Positions 45,233-54,255 are shown, counted from the stretch's first letter. The stretch: 64,000 nucleotides of DNA from an uncultured Spirochaetaceae bacterium (GCA_944390015.1 CALXOL010000008.1:38074-102073), one strand, 5' to 3'. Notes: generated by a model not told the origin, from the letters alone. Numbers and translations are program-made.

Positions 45233-46048
45233 ATGAAAAAGTTCCTCAAGTTTATTGCATTATCATTAGTATTACTTACCGTCTGCTCCGCAGTTTTCGC
45301 AGGTGGAGCAAAAGAGGCTGTATCAGCACTTGAGACTGTCAAGGAAAGAGGCAGACTCATCGTTGGAACAGAGGCCCAGTACGCCCCTTATGAATTCAGG
45401 GACCAGAACAACAACATCGTAGGATGCGACATGTTCCTTGCCCAGCAGATTGCAGACGCACTCGGTGTTGAGCTAGAGATCGTAGATATGGCATTTGACG
45501 GAATCATCCCTGCAGTCCAGTCCGGACAGGTAGATATCGGACTCGCCGCTTTCACGAACACTCCGGAAAGGGCTGAGGTAATCGACTTCTCAGCAATCTA
45601 TGAGGAGAGTCTTCAGTATCTCGTAGTAGCTGCTGGAAATGAGGATGTGTACACCTCCGCAGAATCTCTTGCAGGAAAGCAGGTTGGTGCACAGAGGGGA
45701 ACAATCCAGTCCCAGCTCATCGTAAAGACATTCCCGGATTCCCAGCTTTTTGAGCTTGCAAAGTATCCAGAGCTCGCACTTGAAGTTCAGAATGGTAATA
45801 TCGCAGGGCTTGTAGTAGATGCCGCAGTTGGCGACTCAATCATCGCATCCAGCGACGGAAAACTTGTTAAGGCTAATTTCACATTCGACTCAGAAGAGGC
45901 ACTCTTCGGTAAGTCAGCAGTTCTGAAGAAAGGAAGCGCAGACCTCCTTGCAGAAGTCAACAAGGTCATTGAGGCCGCAGTTGCCGATGGCTCATACATT
46001 AATGCCTATAACGAGGCAGTAGCGCTCCAGAAGGAGCTCGGACTTTAA
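45233..46048 (+). CDS. polar amino acid ABC transporter substrate-binding protein
   Basis: A 271-residue SBP_bac_3 (GlnH-type) protein with signal peptide 1-20 ending VFAGG. The mature part has LIVGTEAQYAPYEF, the lobe pattern VGCDMFLAQQIADALG and GLAAFTNTPERAEVIDFS, in the normal order. Start at the ATG 45233, with GGGAGAG upstream; a TTG at 45218 is unlikely. First gene of a three-gene importer. Relatives take glutamine, cystine, histidine, lysine or arginine; which one cannot be told here. Confidence 0.9.
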   Translation: MKKFLKFIALSLVLLTVCSAVFAGGAKEAVSALETVKERGRLIVGTEAQYAPYEFRDQNNNIVGCDMFLAQQIADALGVELEIVDMAFDGIIPAVQSGQVDIGLAAFTNTPERAEVIDFSAIYEESLQYLVVAAGNEDVYTSAESLAGKQVGAQRGTIQSQLIVKTFPDSQLFELAKYPELALEVQNGNIAGLVVDAAVGDSIIASSDGKLVKANFTFDSEEALFGKSAVLKKGSADLLAEVNKVIEAAVADGSYINAYNEAVALQKELGL

Positions 46049-46050
46049 TC

Positions 46051-46746
46051 ATGGGATTCTTCGAGCAGATTGTTGCCATTCTGCAACAATATACCCCGTT
46101 TTTCCTTGATGGAATCAAAAACACCCTCATCATTGCGGCTTTAAGCGTAGTGCTGGGGGCTGTTTTCGGTACCCTTATGGCCATAATGAGGATGTGCAAG
46201 ATAAAACCGCTTAGATGGCTTGCAACTGCATATATAGAGTTCGTACGTGGAACTCCACTGATGGTTCAGCTGATGTTCATCTTCTACGGCCTTCCGATGG
46301 TAGGCATCACTTTCCCTGATGTTCCTTGGATTCCGAATTTCTCACGCTTCATGGCAGGCATCGTCGCGATGAGCATCAACAGCTGCGCATATGTCGCAGA
46401 GGTAATCAGATCGGGCATCCAGGCCGTTGATGATGGTCAGATGGAAGCGGCAAGAAGCATAGGATTCAAATATGGGCAGTCAATGAAGCTGGTTATCCTG
46501 CCACAGGCGATAAGAAACATCCTTCCCGCCCTTGGTAATGAGTTCGTAACGGTCATAAAGGAGTCATCTATCGTATCCGTAATCGGTATATCTGATCTCA
46601 TGTACAGTACGAACGGCGTCATCGCCATCACATACAGAAGCCTGCCCTGTCTCGCCATCGCGGCAATCCTTTACTTCATACTTACATTCACAGGCAGTCG
46701 TCTTATTGCCGTACTAGAAAAGAGGATGAAACATGGAAGACAATAA
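46051..46746 (+). CDS. polar amino acid ABC transporter permease
   Basis: A 231-residue HisM/GlnP-type permease with five helices. The N-terminal FLDGIKNTLIIAALSVVLG and the coupling loop EAARSIGFKYGQSMKLVILPQAIRN are diagnostic. Two bases after the binding-protein stop, and overlapping the ATPase gene by 14 bases, so tightly coupled. It presumably works as a homodimer, since only one permease is encoded. Confidence 0.92.
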   Translation: MGFFEQIVAILQQYTPFFLDGIKNTLIIAALSVVLGAVFGTLMAIMRMCKIKPLRWLATAYIEFVRGTPLMVQLMFIFYGLPMVGITFPDVPWIPNFSRFMAGIVAMSINSCAYVAEVIRSGIQAVDDGQMEAARSIGFKYGQSMKLVILPQAIRNILPALGNEFVTVIKESSIVSVIGISDLMYSTNGVIAITYRSLPCLAIAAILYFILTFTGSRLIAVLEKRMKHGRQ

Positions 46747-47470
46747 CATCATAGAAGTAAGAGGGCTATGTAAGAGCTTCGGCTCCCTCCAGGTCCTAAA
46801 CGATATAAGTACTGATTTCAAGGAGAAACAGGTAGTCTCGATAATAGGTCCTTCCGGCGGAGGAAAGAGTACATTCCTTAGGTGCCTGAATCTGCTTGAG
46901 ACTCCAAGCTCTGGAGAGATCATATTCCATGATGTGGATCTTTGCTCAAAAAAGATAGACATCAACGTGCATAGGCAGAAGATTGGAATGGTTTTCCAGC
47001 ACTTCAATCTGTTCAACAACATGAACGTCATGAAGAATCTGACTATCGCACCGATAAAGATCAACGGCAAGAGTAAGGAAGAGGCTGAGGAGAAGGCAAT
47101 GACCTTCCTTAAAAGAATGGGACTGGAGGACAAGGTAAACTCATATCCATCCCAGCTCTCAGGTGGTCAAAAACAGAGGATTGCAATCGTAAGATCGCTT
47201 ATGATGGAGCCTGAGGTCATGCTCTTTGATGAGCCTACAAGCGCACTGGATCCAGAGATGATCGGAGAGGTTCTTGATGTAATCAAACAGCTTGCACTGG
47301 ATGGAATGACGATGATCATCGTAACACACGAGATGAGATTCGCACGTGAGGTCAGCAACAGGATTCTTTTCCTGGACGGTGGAAGAATCGACGAGGACAG
47401 GACGGCTGCCGAGTTCTTCGACGATCCCCACAGTCCTAGACTTATAAGCTTTCTTAAGAAGGTTCTTTAA
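46733..47470 (+). CDS. polar amino acid ABC transporter ATP-binding protein
   Basis: A 245-residue GlnQ/HisP-type ATPase: Walker A GPSGGGKST near 39-47, signature LSGGQKQRIAIVRSL near 140, Walker B VMLFDEPTSALDPE and switch VTHEM. Normal family length, in contrast to the extended homologue at 39372. Last gene of the operon, followed by a strong terminator. Confidence 0.92.
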   Translation: MEDNNIIEVRGLCKSFGSLQVLNDISTDFKEKQVVSIIGPSGGGKSTFLRCLNLLETPSSGEIIFHDVDLCSKKIDINVHRQKIGMVFQHFNLFNNMNVMKNLTIAPIKINGKSKEEAEEKAMTFLKRMGLEDKVNSYPSQLSGGQKQRIAIVRSLMMEPEVMLFDEPTSALDPEMIGEVLDVIKQLALDGMTMIIVTHEMRFAREVSNRILFLDGGRIDEDRTAAEFFDDPHSPRLISFLKKVL

Positions 47471-47511
47471 CATTCTCCTGATTTTGTTATATTAGAAATA
47501 CGGAAATAAGC

Positions 47512-47547
47512 ATTGAAAAGGGCACATCCCTTTTCAATCTTTTTTTG
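47512..47547 (+). terminator. strong Rho-independent terminator
   Basis: Perfect 11-pair stem ATTGAAAAGGG/CCCTTTTCAAT with a five-base loop and eight T. It separates the ABC operon from larA, whose ribosome site lies just beyond. Confidence 0.9.
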
Positions 47548-47555
47548 GAGTTTTT

Positions 47556-48842
47556 ATGAAAAAAGATTACCAGTTCAAATATGGGAATAAATCCGTGACA
47601 ATCGCAGTAGAGGAAAACCAGGTCCTTGATGTGATAAACGGAAACGAGATCACACCACTTTCAGATATAAAGAAAGCGCTGCTAGACGCTCTTGAGAGCC
47701 CTATTGATTCCCCTTCCCTCTCTCTCTTGGCATCAAAGGCGGGAAAAATCGCACTGATTGTAAGTGACATGACGCGTTTCTGGATGAGACAGGATTTAAT
47801 AGTTCCCATCATCGTGGATTATCTTGTCTCAAAATGCGCTAAAGCATATTCAGACCTAGAGATCATAATAGCAACAGGCACACATGTCGGTGGCTCTGAG
47901 GATGAGTTGAAAAAGCTTGTAACACCTGAAGTCTACGACAAGGTAAGAACAGTAAACCATGATTGCATGGCAAAAGATCTCGTATATCTTGGTACTACAA
48001 GTTATGGAACGCCAGTAAAGATAAACAAAGATGCCTACGATGCGGATCTTGTAATCTGTCTTGGCGCTGCCACATACCATGTCATGGCCGGTTTCGGAGG
48101 TGGAAGAAAGAGCATACTTCCCGGCATCTCCAGCCTTGAGACGATAAAGCACAACCATGCATACAGCCTGCACGAGGAGAAATTCATAACAAATCCTTTG
48201 ATCGGCAATGGGATTTTAAAAGGCAATCCACTTAATGAGGATATGTTGGAAGCGGCCTCAATGATGAAGAATCTTTTCATGGTGACACTGGTTACGGATA
48301 CGGAGTTCCGTCTAGCTTCCATCTACGCAGGACACTGGAAAACCTCATGGCTCAAAGCCTGTGATGAGGTAAGGAGAATATACACCGTACCAATAAAAGA
48401 AAAAGCCGATGTCGTTATAACGAGCTGTGGTGGTTTTCCAAAAGACGAATCGCTCTATCAGGGAACGAAAGCGGTGGATAACGTCATCTCAGCAGTAAAG
48501 GACGGAGGGACTCTCATCCTCCTGCTCGAAGGAAGGAACGGAGGTGGAAGTCCAGATTATTTTGATTGGATTAAACCACTTGTAAACGGTTCTTTTGAAA
48601 AGGAGCTTAGAGAGAACTTCACTGTAGGAGGATATATTTTCTTTTTAAACTGCGAACAGGCAAGAAAGGTACGTATACTAATGTATTCATCAATTCCAGC
48701 AGAAACGGTAGCTCCCATGGGCATAAAGGCTTATGACGACCTTGATCGCCTCTTATCCGATGCAGATCTTGAAGGTAAGTCCATATATATTATACCGACC
48801 GGATCCACTGTGCTACCCGTCGTGACTGAAAGTAATTGTTAG
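47556..48842 (+). CDS. larA: LarA-family nickel-pincer racemase/epimerase
   Basis: A 428-residue protein of the lactate racemase (LarA, DUF2088) family. The N-terminal domain contains VSDMTRFW and the metal/cofactor-site segment ATGTHVGGSEDELKKL (His). GFGGGRKSILPG carries the conserved Lys to which the pincer cofactor is attached in LarA. The C-terminal domain has ITSCGGFPKDESLYQGTKA, also typical. No larB, larC or larE cofactor genes lie in the window. Many homologues act on other 2-hydroxy acids than lactate, so the substrate is open. It is followed closely by an aminotransferase, suggesting a 2-hydroxy/keto/amino acid route. Confidence 0.85.
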   Translation: MKKDYQFKYGNKSVTIAVEENQVLDVINGNEITPLSDIKKALLDALESPIDSPSLSLLASKAGKIALIVSDMTRFWMRQDLIVPIIVDYLVSKCAKAYSDLEIIIATGTHVGGSEDELKKLVTPEVYDKVRTVNHDCMAKDLVYLGTTSYGTPVKINKDAYDADLVICLGAATYHVMAGFGGGRKSILPGISSLETIKHNHAYSLHEEKFITNPLIGNGILKGNPLNEDMLEAASMMKNLFMVTLVTDTEFRLASIYAGHWKTSWLKACDEVRRIYTVPIKEKADVVITSCGGFPKDESLYQGTKAVDNVISAVKDGGTLILLLEGRNGGGSPDYFDWIKPLVNGSFEKELRENFTVGGYIFFLNCEQARKVRILMYSSIPAETVAPMGIKAYDDLDRLLSDADLEGKSIYIIPTGSTVLPVVTESNC

Positions 48843-48853
48843 GAGGTAAGAAA

Positions 48854-50038
48854 ATGCCTGAATTAAGTAAAAGGGTTGGAACATTCACAGATTCAGTAAT
48901 AAGACGTATGACACGCATCAGCGACTCATGCCCGGGAAGCATAAACCTCTCCCAGGGCTTTCCAGACTTCGATCCTCCGAAGCCGCTTCTCGATGCACTA
49001 AGCAAGGTCGCCTATGAGGGGCCTCATCAGTACTCGGTAACATTTGGTGCTGAGAACTTCAGAATAGCACTGGCAAAGAAAGTAGAAAAAAGCATGAAGA
49101 GGAAGATAGATCCGGAGAAGGAGATCGTTGTAACCTGTGGTGGCACTGAGGCAATGATGTGTGCCATGATGAGTATCTGCAATCCTGGAGACAAGGTCAT
49201 GGTATTCTCCCCCTTCTATGAGAACTATGGGGCTGATGCAATCCTCTCTGGAGCAGAACCTATCTTCATCCCCCTAGCCCCCCCAACCTACTCCTTCGAC
49301 ATTAGTCTTATTGAAAAAGGCTTTAAAGACGGAGCGAAGGCAATCATCGTATGCAATCCTTCAAACCCCTGTGGAAAGGTATTCACGGCAGAGGAACTGA
49401 CTGCGATAGGAAATCTTGCAGTCAAATACGATGCATTCGTCGTTACGGACGAGGTTTATGAGCATATAATCTATAAGCCCGCAGTACATGTATCAGCAGC
49501 GTCTCTTCCTGGACTATTCGACCATACGATAACCTGTAATTCACTTTCCAAGACTTATTCCATAACGGGATGGCGTCTTGGTTACCTCATCGGACCGGAA
49601 GAGGTAATTGAAGGAGCAAAGAAAGTCCATGATTTCCTGACGGTAGGAGCTGCTGCGCCATTACAGGAAGCAGCGATTGCCGGCCTTAGCCTCCCAGAGA
49701 GCTACTATGAGCAGCTTGGAGAGCTCTATACGAGAAAAAGAGATTACTTTCTCTCGGGGCTGGATAGAATCGGGCTTAAGCATAACGTGCCTCAGGGGTC
49801 ATACTTCGTTCTTGTAGACATACAGGACTTTTTGGATCTTCCACGTTTTAAGGGATGGAGTGACCTTGAATTCTGCGAATGGATGGTAAAGAACATCGGC
49901 GTTGCCGCCGTCCCAGGCTCAAGCTTCTTCAGAGAGGATGTGAATAATCTCATAAGGCTTCATTTCGCCAGAGAGAAGGAAACATTGGACCTGGCTCTTG
50001 AGCGTCTGGCAAAACTAAAAGATCTTTTACACAATTAA
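48854..50038 (+). CDS. class I/II PLP-dependent aminotransferase
   Basis: A 394-residue fold-type I aminotransferase: INLSQGFPDFDPP near the N-terminus, CNPSNPCGKVF in the middle, and the PLP-binding Lys in SLSKTYSITGWRLGY near 235. This is the aspartate/kynurenine/methionine-type subgroup. The ATG at 48854 has AGGAGG seven bases upstream. It lies 11 bases past larA and is followed by a terminator, so the two form one unit. Amino donor and acceptor unknown. Confidence 0.9.
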   Translation: MPELSKRVGTFTDSVIRRMTRISDSCPGSINLSQGFPDFDPPKPLLDALSKVAYEGPHQYSVTFGAENFRIALAKKVEKSMKRKIDPEKEIVVTCGGTEAMMCAMMSICNPGDKVMVFSPFYENYGADAILSGAEPIFIPLAPPTYSFDISLIEKGFKDGAKAIIVCNPSNPCGKVFTAEELTAIGNLAVKYDAFVVTDEVYEHIIYKPAVHVSAASLPGLFDHTITCNSLSKTYSITGWRLGYLIGPEEVIEGAKKVHDFLTVGAAAPLQEAAIAGLSLPESYYEQLGELYTRKRDYFLSGLDRIGLKHNVPQGSYFVLVDIQDFLDLPRFKGWSDLEFCEWMVKNIGVAAVPGSSFFREDVNNLIRLHFAREKETLDLALERLAKLKDLLHN

Positions 50039-50046
50039 TCTACCGT

Positions 50047-50079
50047 ACCTCTCCATCTCCCCTAAGATGGAGAGGTTTA
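50047..50079 (+). terminator. Rho-independent terminator
   Basis: Perfect 12-pair stem ACCTCTCCATCT/AGATGGAGAGGT with a six-base loop, then TTAC. Ends the larA-aminotransferase unit. Confidence 0.75.
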
Positions 50080-50130
50080 CAGGCATAAAGAAGAATGGGA
50101 TAATGACAAAAACAGTGCAAGGGGATAAAA

Positions 50131-50328
50131 ATGCTTAAGTACATATATTCAACGATCATCACCGCTCTTGTTTCAGGCGTCTTCATCACATTCTTTCCTC
50201 ACGTGTTCGTCCAAGAAGAACTCACTCTAGCAAAAGCCCTTTTCTATGTAATCATAGTAATGGTATGGATGACGTTGGTCTCAGCTTTTTCAAGACGGGA
50301 GAAAAAAAAGAAAGAAAGCCTTAAGTAA
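50131..50328 (+). CDS. small two-helix membrane protein
   Basis: 65 residues: helices at 3-25 and 33-52 and a very basic tail (SRREKKKKESLK). AAGGGGAT precedes the ATG. The pattern (short, two helices, positive-inside tail) looks real, but I do not recognise a family. Convergent with the remnant response regulator one base away. Confidence 0.5.
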   Translation: MLKYIYSTIITALVSGVFITFFPHVFVQEELTLAKALFYVIIVMVWMTLVSAFSRREKKKKESLK

Positions 50329-50329
50329 A

Positions 50330-51001
50330 TCAAGAAGACGGGCGGGAGAACGTCCATGAGAAGTAGAGATCCCGAAGGCGGCGGTAATCACCTCTTTTTA
50401 TAAGTATTTTCGCTCCGTTTCTCATCATGATATGCCCAGGCATTATCATGCCTATCTCATCAAGATTGATAATGTATCCCCTATACGGGGTTATAAACCG
50501 TCCAGGGCATAAGAGATTAAGCTCCTCGCATAAAGCAGAGAGGCTTTTGCGCATCTCCTCGTACTCCCCCTCTTTAGTATGCACGACCCTGCGGTAGCCC
50601 ATACTCTCAATATATATGATATCATCGCAGTCCACGCTCTGTATCACACCATCCTTCATATGGATTATCAGACGCTTATGAGCTGCCTCCTGTGATTGCA
50701 TAACCGCCCTGTCCATGGCAAGGGCTAAAGATTCGGAACTAACGGGTTTTGTAACATAATGGACAGCTCCTATATCATAGGCATCGACAGCATAATCCCT
50801 ACTGACGGAGACGAATATGATTTTTGTCCCGGAACTTCTTAGCTGGATCTTTCTTGCGGTATCCGTTCCAAGTGACTCTGGCATCAGGATATCGAGTATG
50901 ACGACATCAAACAACATCCCTTCTTCTATACTGGAAATCAGCTTGGAAGGGGATATGAATTTAACAATCCCATAATCATGGGAACATCTTGATGAAAAAT
51001 G
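50330..51001 (-). pseudogene. LytTR-type response regulator, 5' end lost at an IS200 boundary
   Basis: From the stop at 50330 the frame reads as a LytR/AlgR-type regulator: LytTR DNA-binding domain (last about 105 residues, IIYIESMGYRRVVHT and YRGYIINLDEIG), and a receiver with the phospho-acceptor Asp in VVILDILMPE and the KPV loop. Upstream of the ATG at 50917 the same frame stays open and still looks receiver-like (GIVKFISPSKLISSIEEG) up to about 51001, where the IS end begins. The first beta strand and the acidic pair are missing. Translation could begin at 50917 but would give a broken receiver. Confidence 0.75.
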
Positions 51002-51005
51002 AACT

Positions 51006-51029
51006 ACCGCGAGGCAGAGCCATCGCGGT
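51006..51029. repeat. subterminal hairpin of the IS200 element
   Basis: ACCGCGA pairs with TCGCGGT; GGC/GCC extends it toward the loop with one mismatch. TnpA of this family recognises such imperfect hairpins near each end. Confidence 0.65.
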
Positions 51030-51035
51030 ATCCTA

Positions 51036-51503
51036 CTAAAGCGGCGCCTCTCGTGTGGGGAAGTTGAGATACAGCTGTTTGTACTCCTTCTCCTTCCCCT
51101 GGTTCTTTACATATTGACGTATCACGCCCTCACTTCCACTCTTCCCCACACTCGACACGAAATATCCGCCGTTCCAGAACGACCCTCCCCACAGCATCTT
51201 CTTCACTTCCGGATGCTCCGCAAATATGCGCTTTGCTGTGATGCTTTTTATCGTCGTTATTATCCTTGTCGGGCTGTATTCAGGCGTACTCTGCACCAGC
51301 CAATGCACGTGGTCGCCATCAGCGCCCACTTCGAGGAATCTTATCCAGTCGTACCGCAGCTCTATCCCAGCGCATATTTGCTGGATGCGCTCCTCCACTG
51401 TCTCTGTGATTGCGAGGCGGCGGTATTTCGTGGGTGTAACGGAATGGTATATGAGATTCGATATGTTGTGTGCTGAATGTATGTATCCGCTCTCTTCTTC
51501 CAT
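51036..51503 (-). CDS. tnpA: IS200/IS605-family Y1 transposase TnpA
   Basis: A 155-residue single-strand DNA transposase. The HUH metal motif is His65-x-His67 in DGDHVHWLV, and the catalytic Tyr is Tyr131 in VIRQYVKNQG, both at the usual spacing. SITAKRIFAEHPEVKKMLWG and FWNGGYFVSSVG are the conserved middle segments. The length is complete, so the protein could be active. The ribosome site (GGGCGG) is weak, as usual for these genes. Confidence 0.9.
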   Translation of the reverse strand: MEEESGYIHSAHNISNLIYHSVTPTKYRRLAITETVEERIQQICAGIELRYDWIRFLEVGADGDHVHWLVQSTPEYSPTRIITTIKSITAKRIFAEHPEVKKMLWGGSFWNGGYFVSSVGKSGSEGVIRQYVKNQGKEKEYKQLYLNFPTREAPL

Positions 51504-51585
51504 CTGGCGCCGCCCTTCATCCTAATTCTAGGCTTCAGGCTTCCCCGGCGCAAGCACCAGGGTATTAAACCCACCGTTCCGGTGG

Positions 51586-51726
51586 CTACGCGTCTCGCCA
51601 CCTACACGAACAAACGGTCATTATTCCTGCTTTATTCCCTCCAAAACTTCCTCCCCTCAGTATCCCCGCTGATGAGAGTGAGAGAATCAAGATAAAGAGC
51701 AGAAGAATGAATATCAGCCTCCTCAA
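51586..51726 (-). pseudogene. 5' fragment of a secreted or membrane protein gene cut by the IS200 element
   Basis: GGAGGTGAGC is followed by TTG at 51726 and a frame coding for a basic N-terminus and a long hydrophobic helix (RRLIFILLLFILILSLSSAG), as in a signal peptide or first membrane helix. It runs on for about 20 residues and then enters IS sequence and stops at TAG 51586-51588. On the far side of the IS lies a regulator missing its start, so this could be the first codons of its sensor kinase; that is inference. Confidence 0.5.
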
Positions 51727-51858
51727 AGCTCACCTCCATACCAAAAGCATTAATTTTAATACGAATATTAAATGCGGTTTTTAAGGGAAGCAACAAAGAT
51801 GCGGTGAAAGCTCACTTATTTGCGGTGAAACGTCAACAAAGCTTACTTTTGCCATATG

Positions 51859-51888
51859 AAAAACCCCGTTCCACTCTAAGAAACGGGG
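51859..51888 (-). terminator. Rho-independent terminator of the gntP operon
   Basis: CCCCGTT/AACGGGG stem with an eleven-base loop, followed by TTTTT on the minus strand, 13 bases past the permease stop. Confidence 0.85.
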
Positions 51889-51901
51889 CATTAGGTTATA
51901 A

Positions 51902-53230
51902 TTAGAATATAAGTGATCCAATCATTGCGAAGACCATCGCAAAGATCGCAGTAAATGCGTTTCCAAGAGTATAGGTCTTAAGACCACCCTTGATTGTAAA
52001 TCCTGCGAGGTTCGTAGATACCCAGAATCCACTATCATTAACATGTCCACAGCTGAGGGAACCGGAAAGACATGCGATTGCAATCCAAACAGGATGCATG
52101 CCCATTGTTCCTGCAACAGATGACATGATCGTCATAGTAGTTATTGATGCTACTGTTCCAGATCCGAGAGCGATACGGAAAACAGCTGCGACTACGAATG
52201 CGAACAGCAGTGCCACTATCGGGGATGCGGAGATATTGGATATCGACTGTGCGATGAAATCCGCCATACCGGTTGCGCTGATGATCGCGCCAAAGGATCC
52301 GCCGGCACCTGTGATGAGCAGTACGATACCACAGCTCTTTAAAGCCTCTGTCGCCGATTTATCCTTCTCATCCTTCGTCATGCTCACGGAGCTTATGATA
52401 TAAGCTGCGATTACACCGAGAAGCAGTGCGATGTTCTTATCTGCAATGAATGATATGAGCTTTGGCACACTCTCACTGACGGCACCCCAGATCGTTCCGA
52501 TTAAAATCAGAATAACAGGAAGAACTACAGGGAAAAGGGAAGCGATGAAAGAAGGTTCTTTTCCTTCGCTTTGCTCATTCTCCTCATAGAGTGCGACTCC
52601 CGTCTCATCCGTCTCCTTGTTCCAGAAGCCCCTATCCATTAACAAAAAGTAGAGCTTTAGAGCGAGGAATGCGGATACTCCGCCCAAAAGAAGGCCAACT
52701 CCTACCATTATTCCTAAATCGAAATGCAGGATTTCAGCCGCAGCCAGAGGATTTGGAGTTGGAGGAACAAGCGTATGTGCGGCTCCAGCTCCTATGATGA
52801 TAGCTCCTACCGTATAATGCAATGGCTTCTTCGTCTCTTTCGACATTGCTATCGCAAGTGGTACGAGGATGACGAATGTTACATCATAGAATACGGGAAC
52901 AGAAAGGATGAATGCCGTCGCACCAAGTGCATACATTGCGTATTTTGATGATACGGCACTTACCATCGTATGAGCGATTTTCTTCGCAGCGCCCGAATCA
53001 GAAAGGAGCTGTCCGAGAATAACACCGAAACCTACGGAGAGGCCCAGACTCGTCATGAGATTTCCAAAGCCCGAAGCAACGGTATTTACCGTTGAAACAG
53101 GATCGAGTCCGCATGCTATTCCCATGTACAGGCTTCCAAGCACGAGTGCAATGGCAGTGTTGAGCTTCAATTTAAGAATACAGAACAGGATAATCGCTAT
53201 AGCTATTACAAGATGAAGAAAAATTATCAT
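51902..53230 (-). CDS. gntP: GntP-family gluconate/hydroxy-acid permease
   Basis: A 442-residue membrane protein with about twelve helices and the GntP features GFGNLMTSLGLSVGFGVILG, VPPTPNPLAAAEI and the late SLSCGHVNDSGFWV motif. GntP proteins import gluconate or related sugar acids by proton symport. Second gene after a KARI-like reductase (12-base gap), both downstream of a GntR-type operator, so the pair probably serves uptake and oxidation or reduction of one sugar acid. Confidence 0.9.
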   Translation of the reverse strand: MIIFLHLVIAIAIILFCILKLKLNTAIALVLGSLYMGIACGLDPVSTVNTVASGFGNLMTSLGLSVGFGVILGQLLSDSGAAKKIAHTMVSAVSSKYAMYALGATAFILSVPVFYDVTFVILVPLAIAMSKETKKPLHYTVGAIIIGAGAAHTLVPPTPNPLAAAEILHFDLGIMVGVGLLLGGVSAFLALKLYFLLMDRGFWNKETDETGVALYEENEQSEGKEPSFIASLFPVVLPVILILIGTIWGAVSESVPKLISFIADKNIALLLGVIAAYIISSVSMTKDEKDKSATEALKSCGIVLLITGAGGSFGAIISATGMADFIAQSISNISASPIVALLFAFVVAAVFRIALGSGTVASITTMTIMSSVAGTMGMHPVWIAIACLSGSLSCGHVNDSGFWVSTNLAGFTIKGGLKTYTLGNAFTAIFAMVFAMIGSLIF

Positions 53231-53242
53231 GTCTCCCTCCTC

Positions 53243-54229
53243 TTATTTGAGCCTCTCTTTCAGCTTTTCCTCAGCCTTTGAGAAATCACATTCAAATGCC
53301 TCTTTTCTAAGCTGCTCGAATGTCTTCATATGATCAACTTTCTGTTCCTCGTCCCATTCTTTTGCGAATTCACCGCTTCTGATCCTGTCATATCTGTTCT
53401 TCAGGAAGTCTCTTATCGCCTTGCGGTCAACTGCATTGAATCCGATAAGCTGTCCATACTGGCTTGTATGGGAATGGAAAGGAAGCTGTTTGAAAAATCC
53501 GACTTCAGCCGCCTTCTCCATCATCACCGCAGGCTCCTTGGATAGATACATCTCCATCAGTACAGCCTCCTCAGGATGTCCCATCTCAACTTCAAGTTTG
53601 AAAGCTTCTACGAATACGTTATAGATAATCGGCCATGTGCCCTGCTCTGCCATGAGATCAAGACAGGTCTCATCCATGAATGTGACTTCAATAGCACCCT
53701 TTCTCGTAGCTCCTATAGCCTTGCATAGTGCCTTTCCATACTCAAGTGCTTTTCCCGAGTAATCCTGGTGGACACCGACGAACGCAGGAGAGCCCTCGCC
53801 TTTCTCATAAAGCTCCCTTACGCCCTCTCCGATCATTCTTGGAGCTGCCATGACGACATCGAGATTTGCCGCAGGTTTAATCCTATTGAACGTGATATTG
53901 TATGCTGAAGCGAAGTTCACAACCGTACCCGGTTTCAAATTAGGTGCTATATCCTTCTCGTAAATCTCAGGTGCGACCTCATCGGGAAGAAGGAGGAATA
54001 TGATATCCGCTTTCGCACTTGCCTCTGCGATTGAATAGACCATGAAGCCATCCTCATTCGCCTTATCATATGACTCATCATGTCTTGAGCCGACGATGAT
54101 ATGCTTTAAGCCTGAGTCCCTCATGTTGAGAGCCTGAGCCCTACCCTGATTACCATAACCAAGAATCGCCACTACCTTATCTTCGACAAGGGAGAGATCC
54201 GCATCCGCATCGTAATAAATTTTTGCCAT
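53243..54229 (-). CDS. divergent ketol-acid reductoisomerase-like NAD(P) oxidoreductase
   Basis: A 328-residue protein with the length and fold of class I ketol-acid reductoisomerase: N-terminal Rossmann motif GYGNQGRAQALNMRDSG and the helical C-terminal knot domain with TFMDETCLDLMAEQ, which keeps the two first magnesium ligands (Asp, Glu). Key catalytic features differ: the AHGF histidine loop reads FASAYNITF, the APKGPGH motif reads APRMIGEG, and the second metal helix (ELKLIVD in true enzymes) reads YLSKEPAVMM. I therefore doubt a role in valine/isoleucine synthesis. No ilvB, ilvD or leu genes are nearby; the partners are gntP and a GntR regulator. A sugar-acid dehydrogenase is my guess. 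Confidence 0.7.
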   Translation of the reverse strand: MAKIYYDADADLSLVEDKVVAILGYGNQGRAQALNMRDSGLKHIIVGSRHDESYDKANEDGFMVYSIAEASAKADIIFLLLPDEVAPEIYEKDIAPNLKPGTVVNFASAYNITFNRIKPAANLDVVMAAPRMIGEGVRELYEKGEGSPAFVGVHQDYSGKALEYGKALCKAIGATRKGAIEVTFMDETCLDLMAEQGTWPIIYNVFVEAFKLEVEMGHPEEAVLMEMYLSKEPAVMMEKAAEVGFFKQLPFHSHTSQYGQLIGFNAVDRKAIRDFLKNRYDRIRSGEFAKEWDEEQKVDHMKTFEQLRKEAFECDFSKAEEKLKERLK

Positions 54230-54255
54230 TTCTTTTCTCCTTTTTACTATTCAGA

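Larger units (their letters stand above)
51001..51615 (-). mobile_element. IS200-type insertion sequence (tnpA only)
   Basis: Contains an intact Y1 transposase gene and, 6 bases beyond the truncated regulator, the palindrome ACCGCGA/TCGCGGT (51006-51029), a typical subterminal hairpin. On the other side a CCACC/GGTGG hairpin lies near 51571-51585. There are no terminal inverted repeats, as expected for this family. The left boundary near 51615 is an estimate. No tnpB is linked to it. Confidence 0.75.

Noticed and set aside
49276..49284. C-rich run of seven C in the aminotransferase gene as a second phase switch
   Set aside because: It encodes an ordinary Ala-Pro-Pro and is too short to slip often; the gene is metabolic.
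53243..54229. Plain ilvC annotation
   Set aside because: Length and Rossmann part fit, but the catalytic His, the KGPGH motif and the second metal helix are altered and no branched-chain synthesis genes are near.
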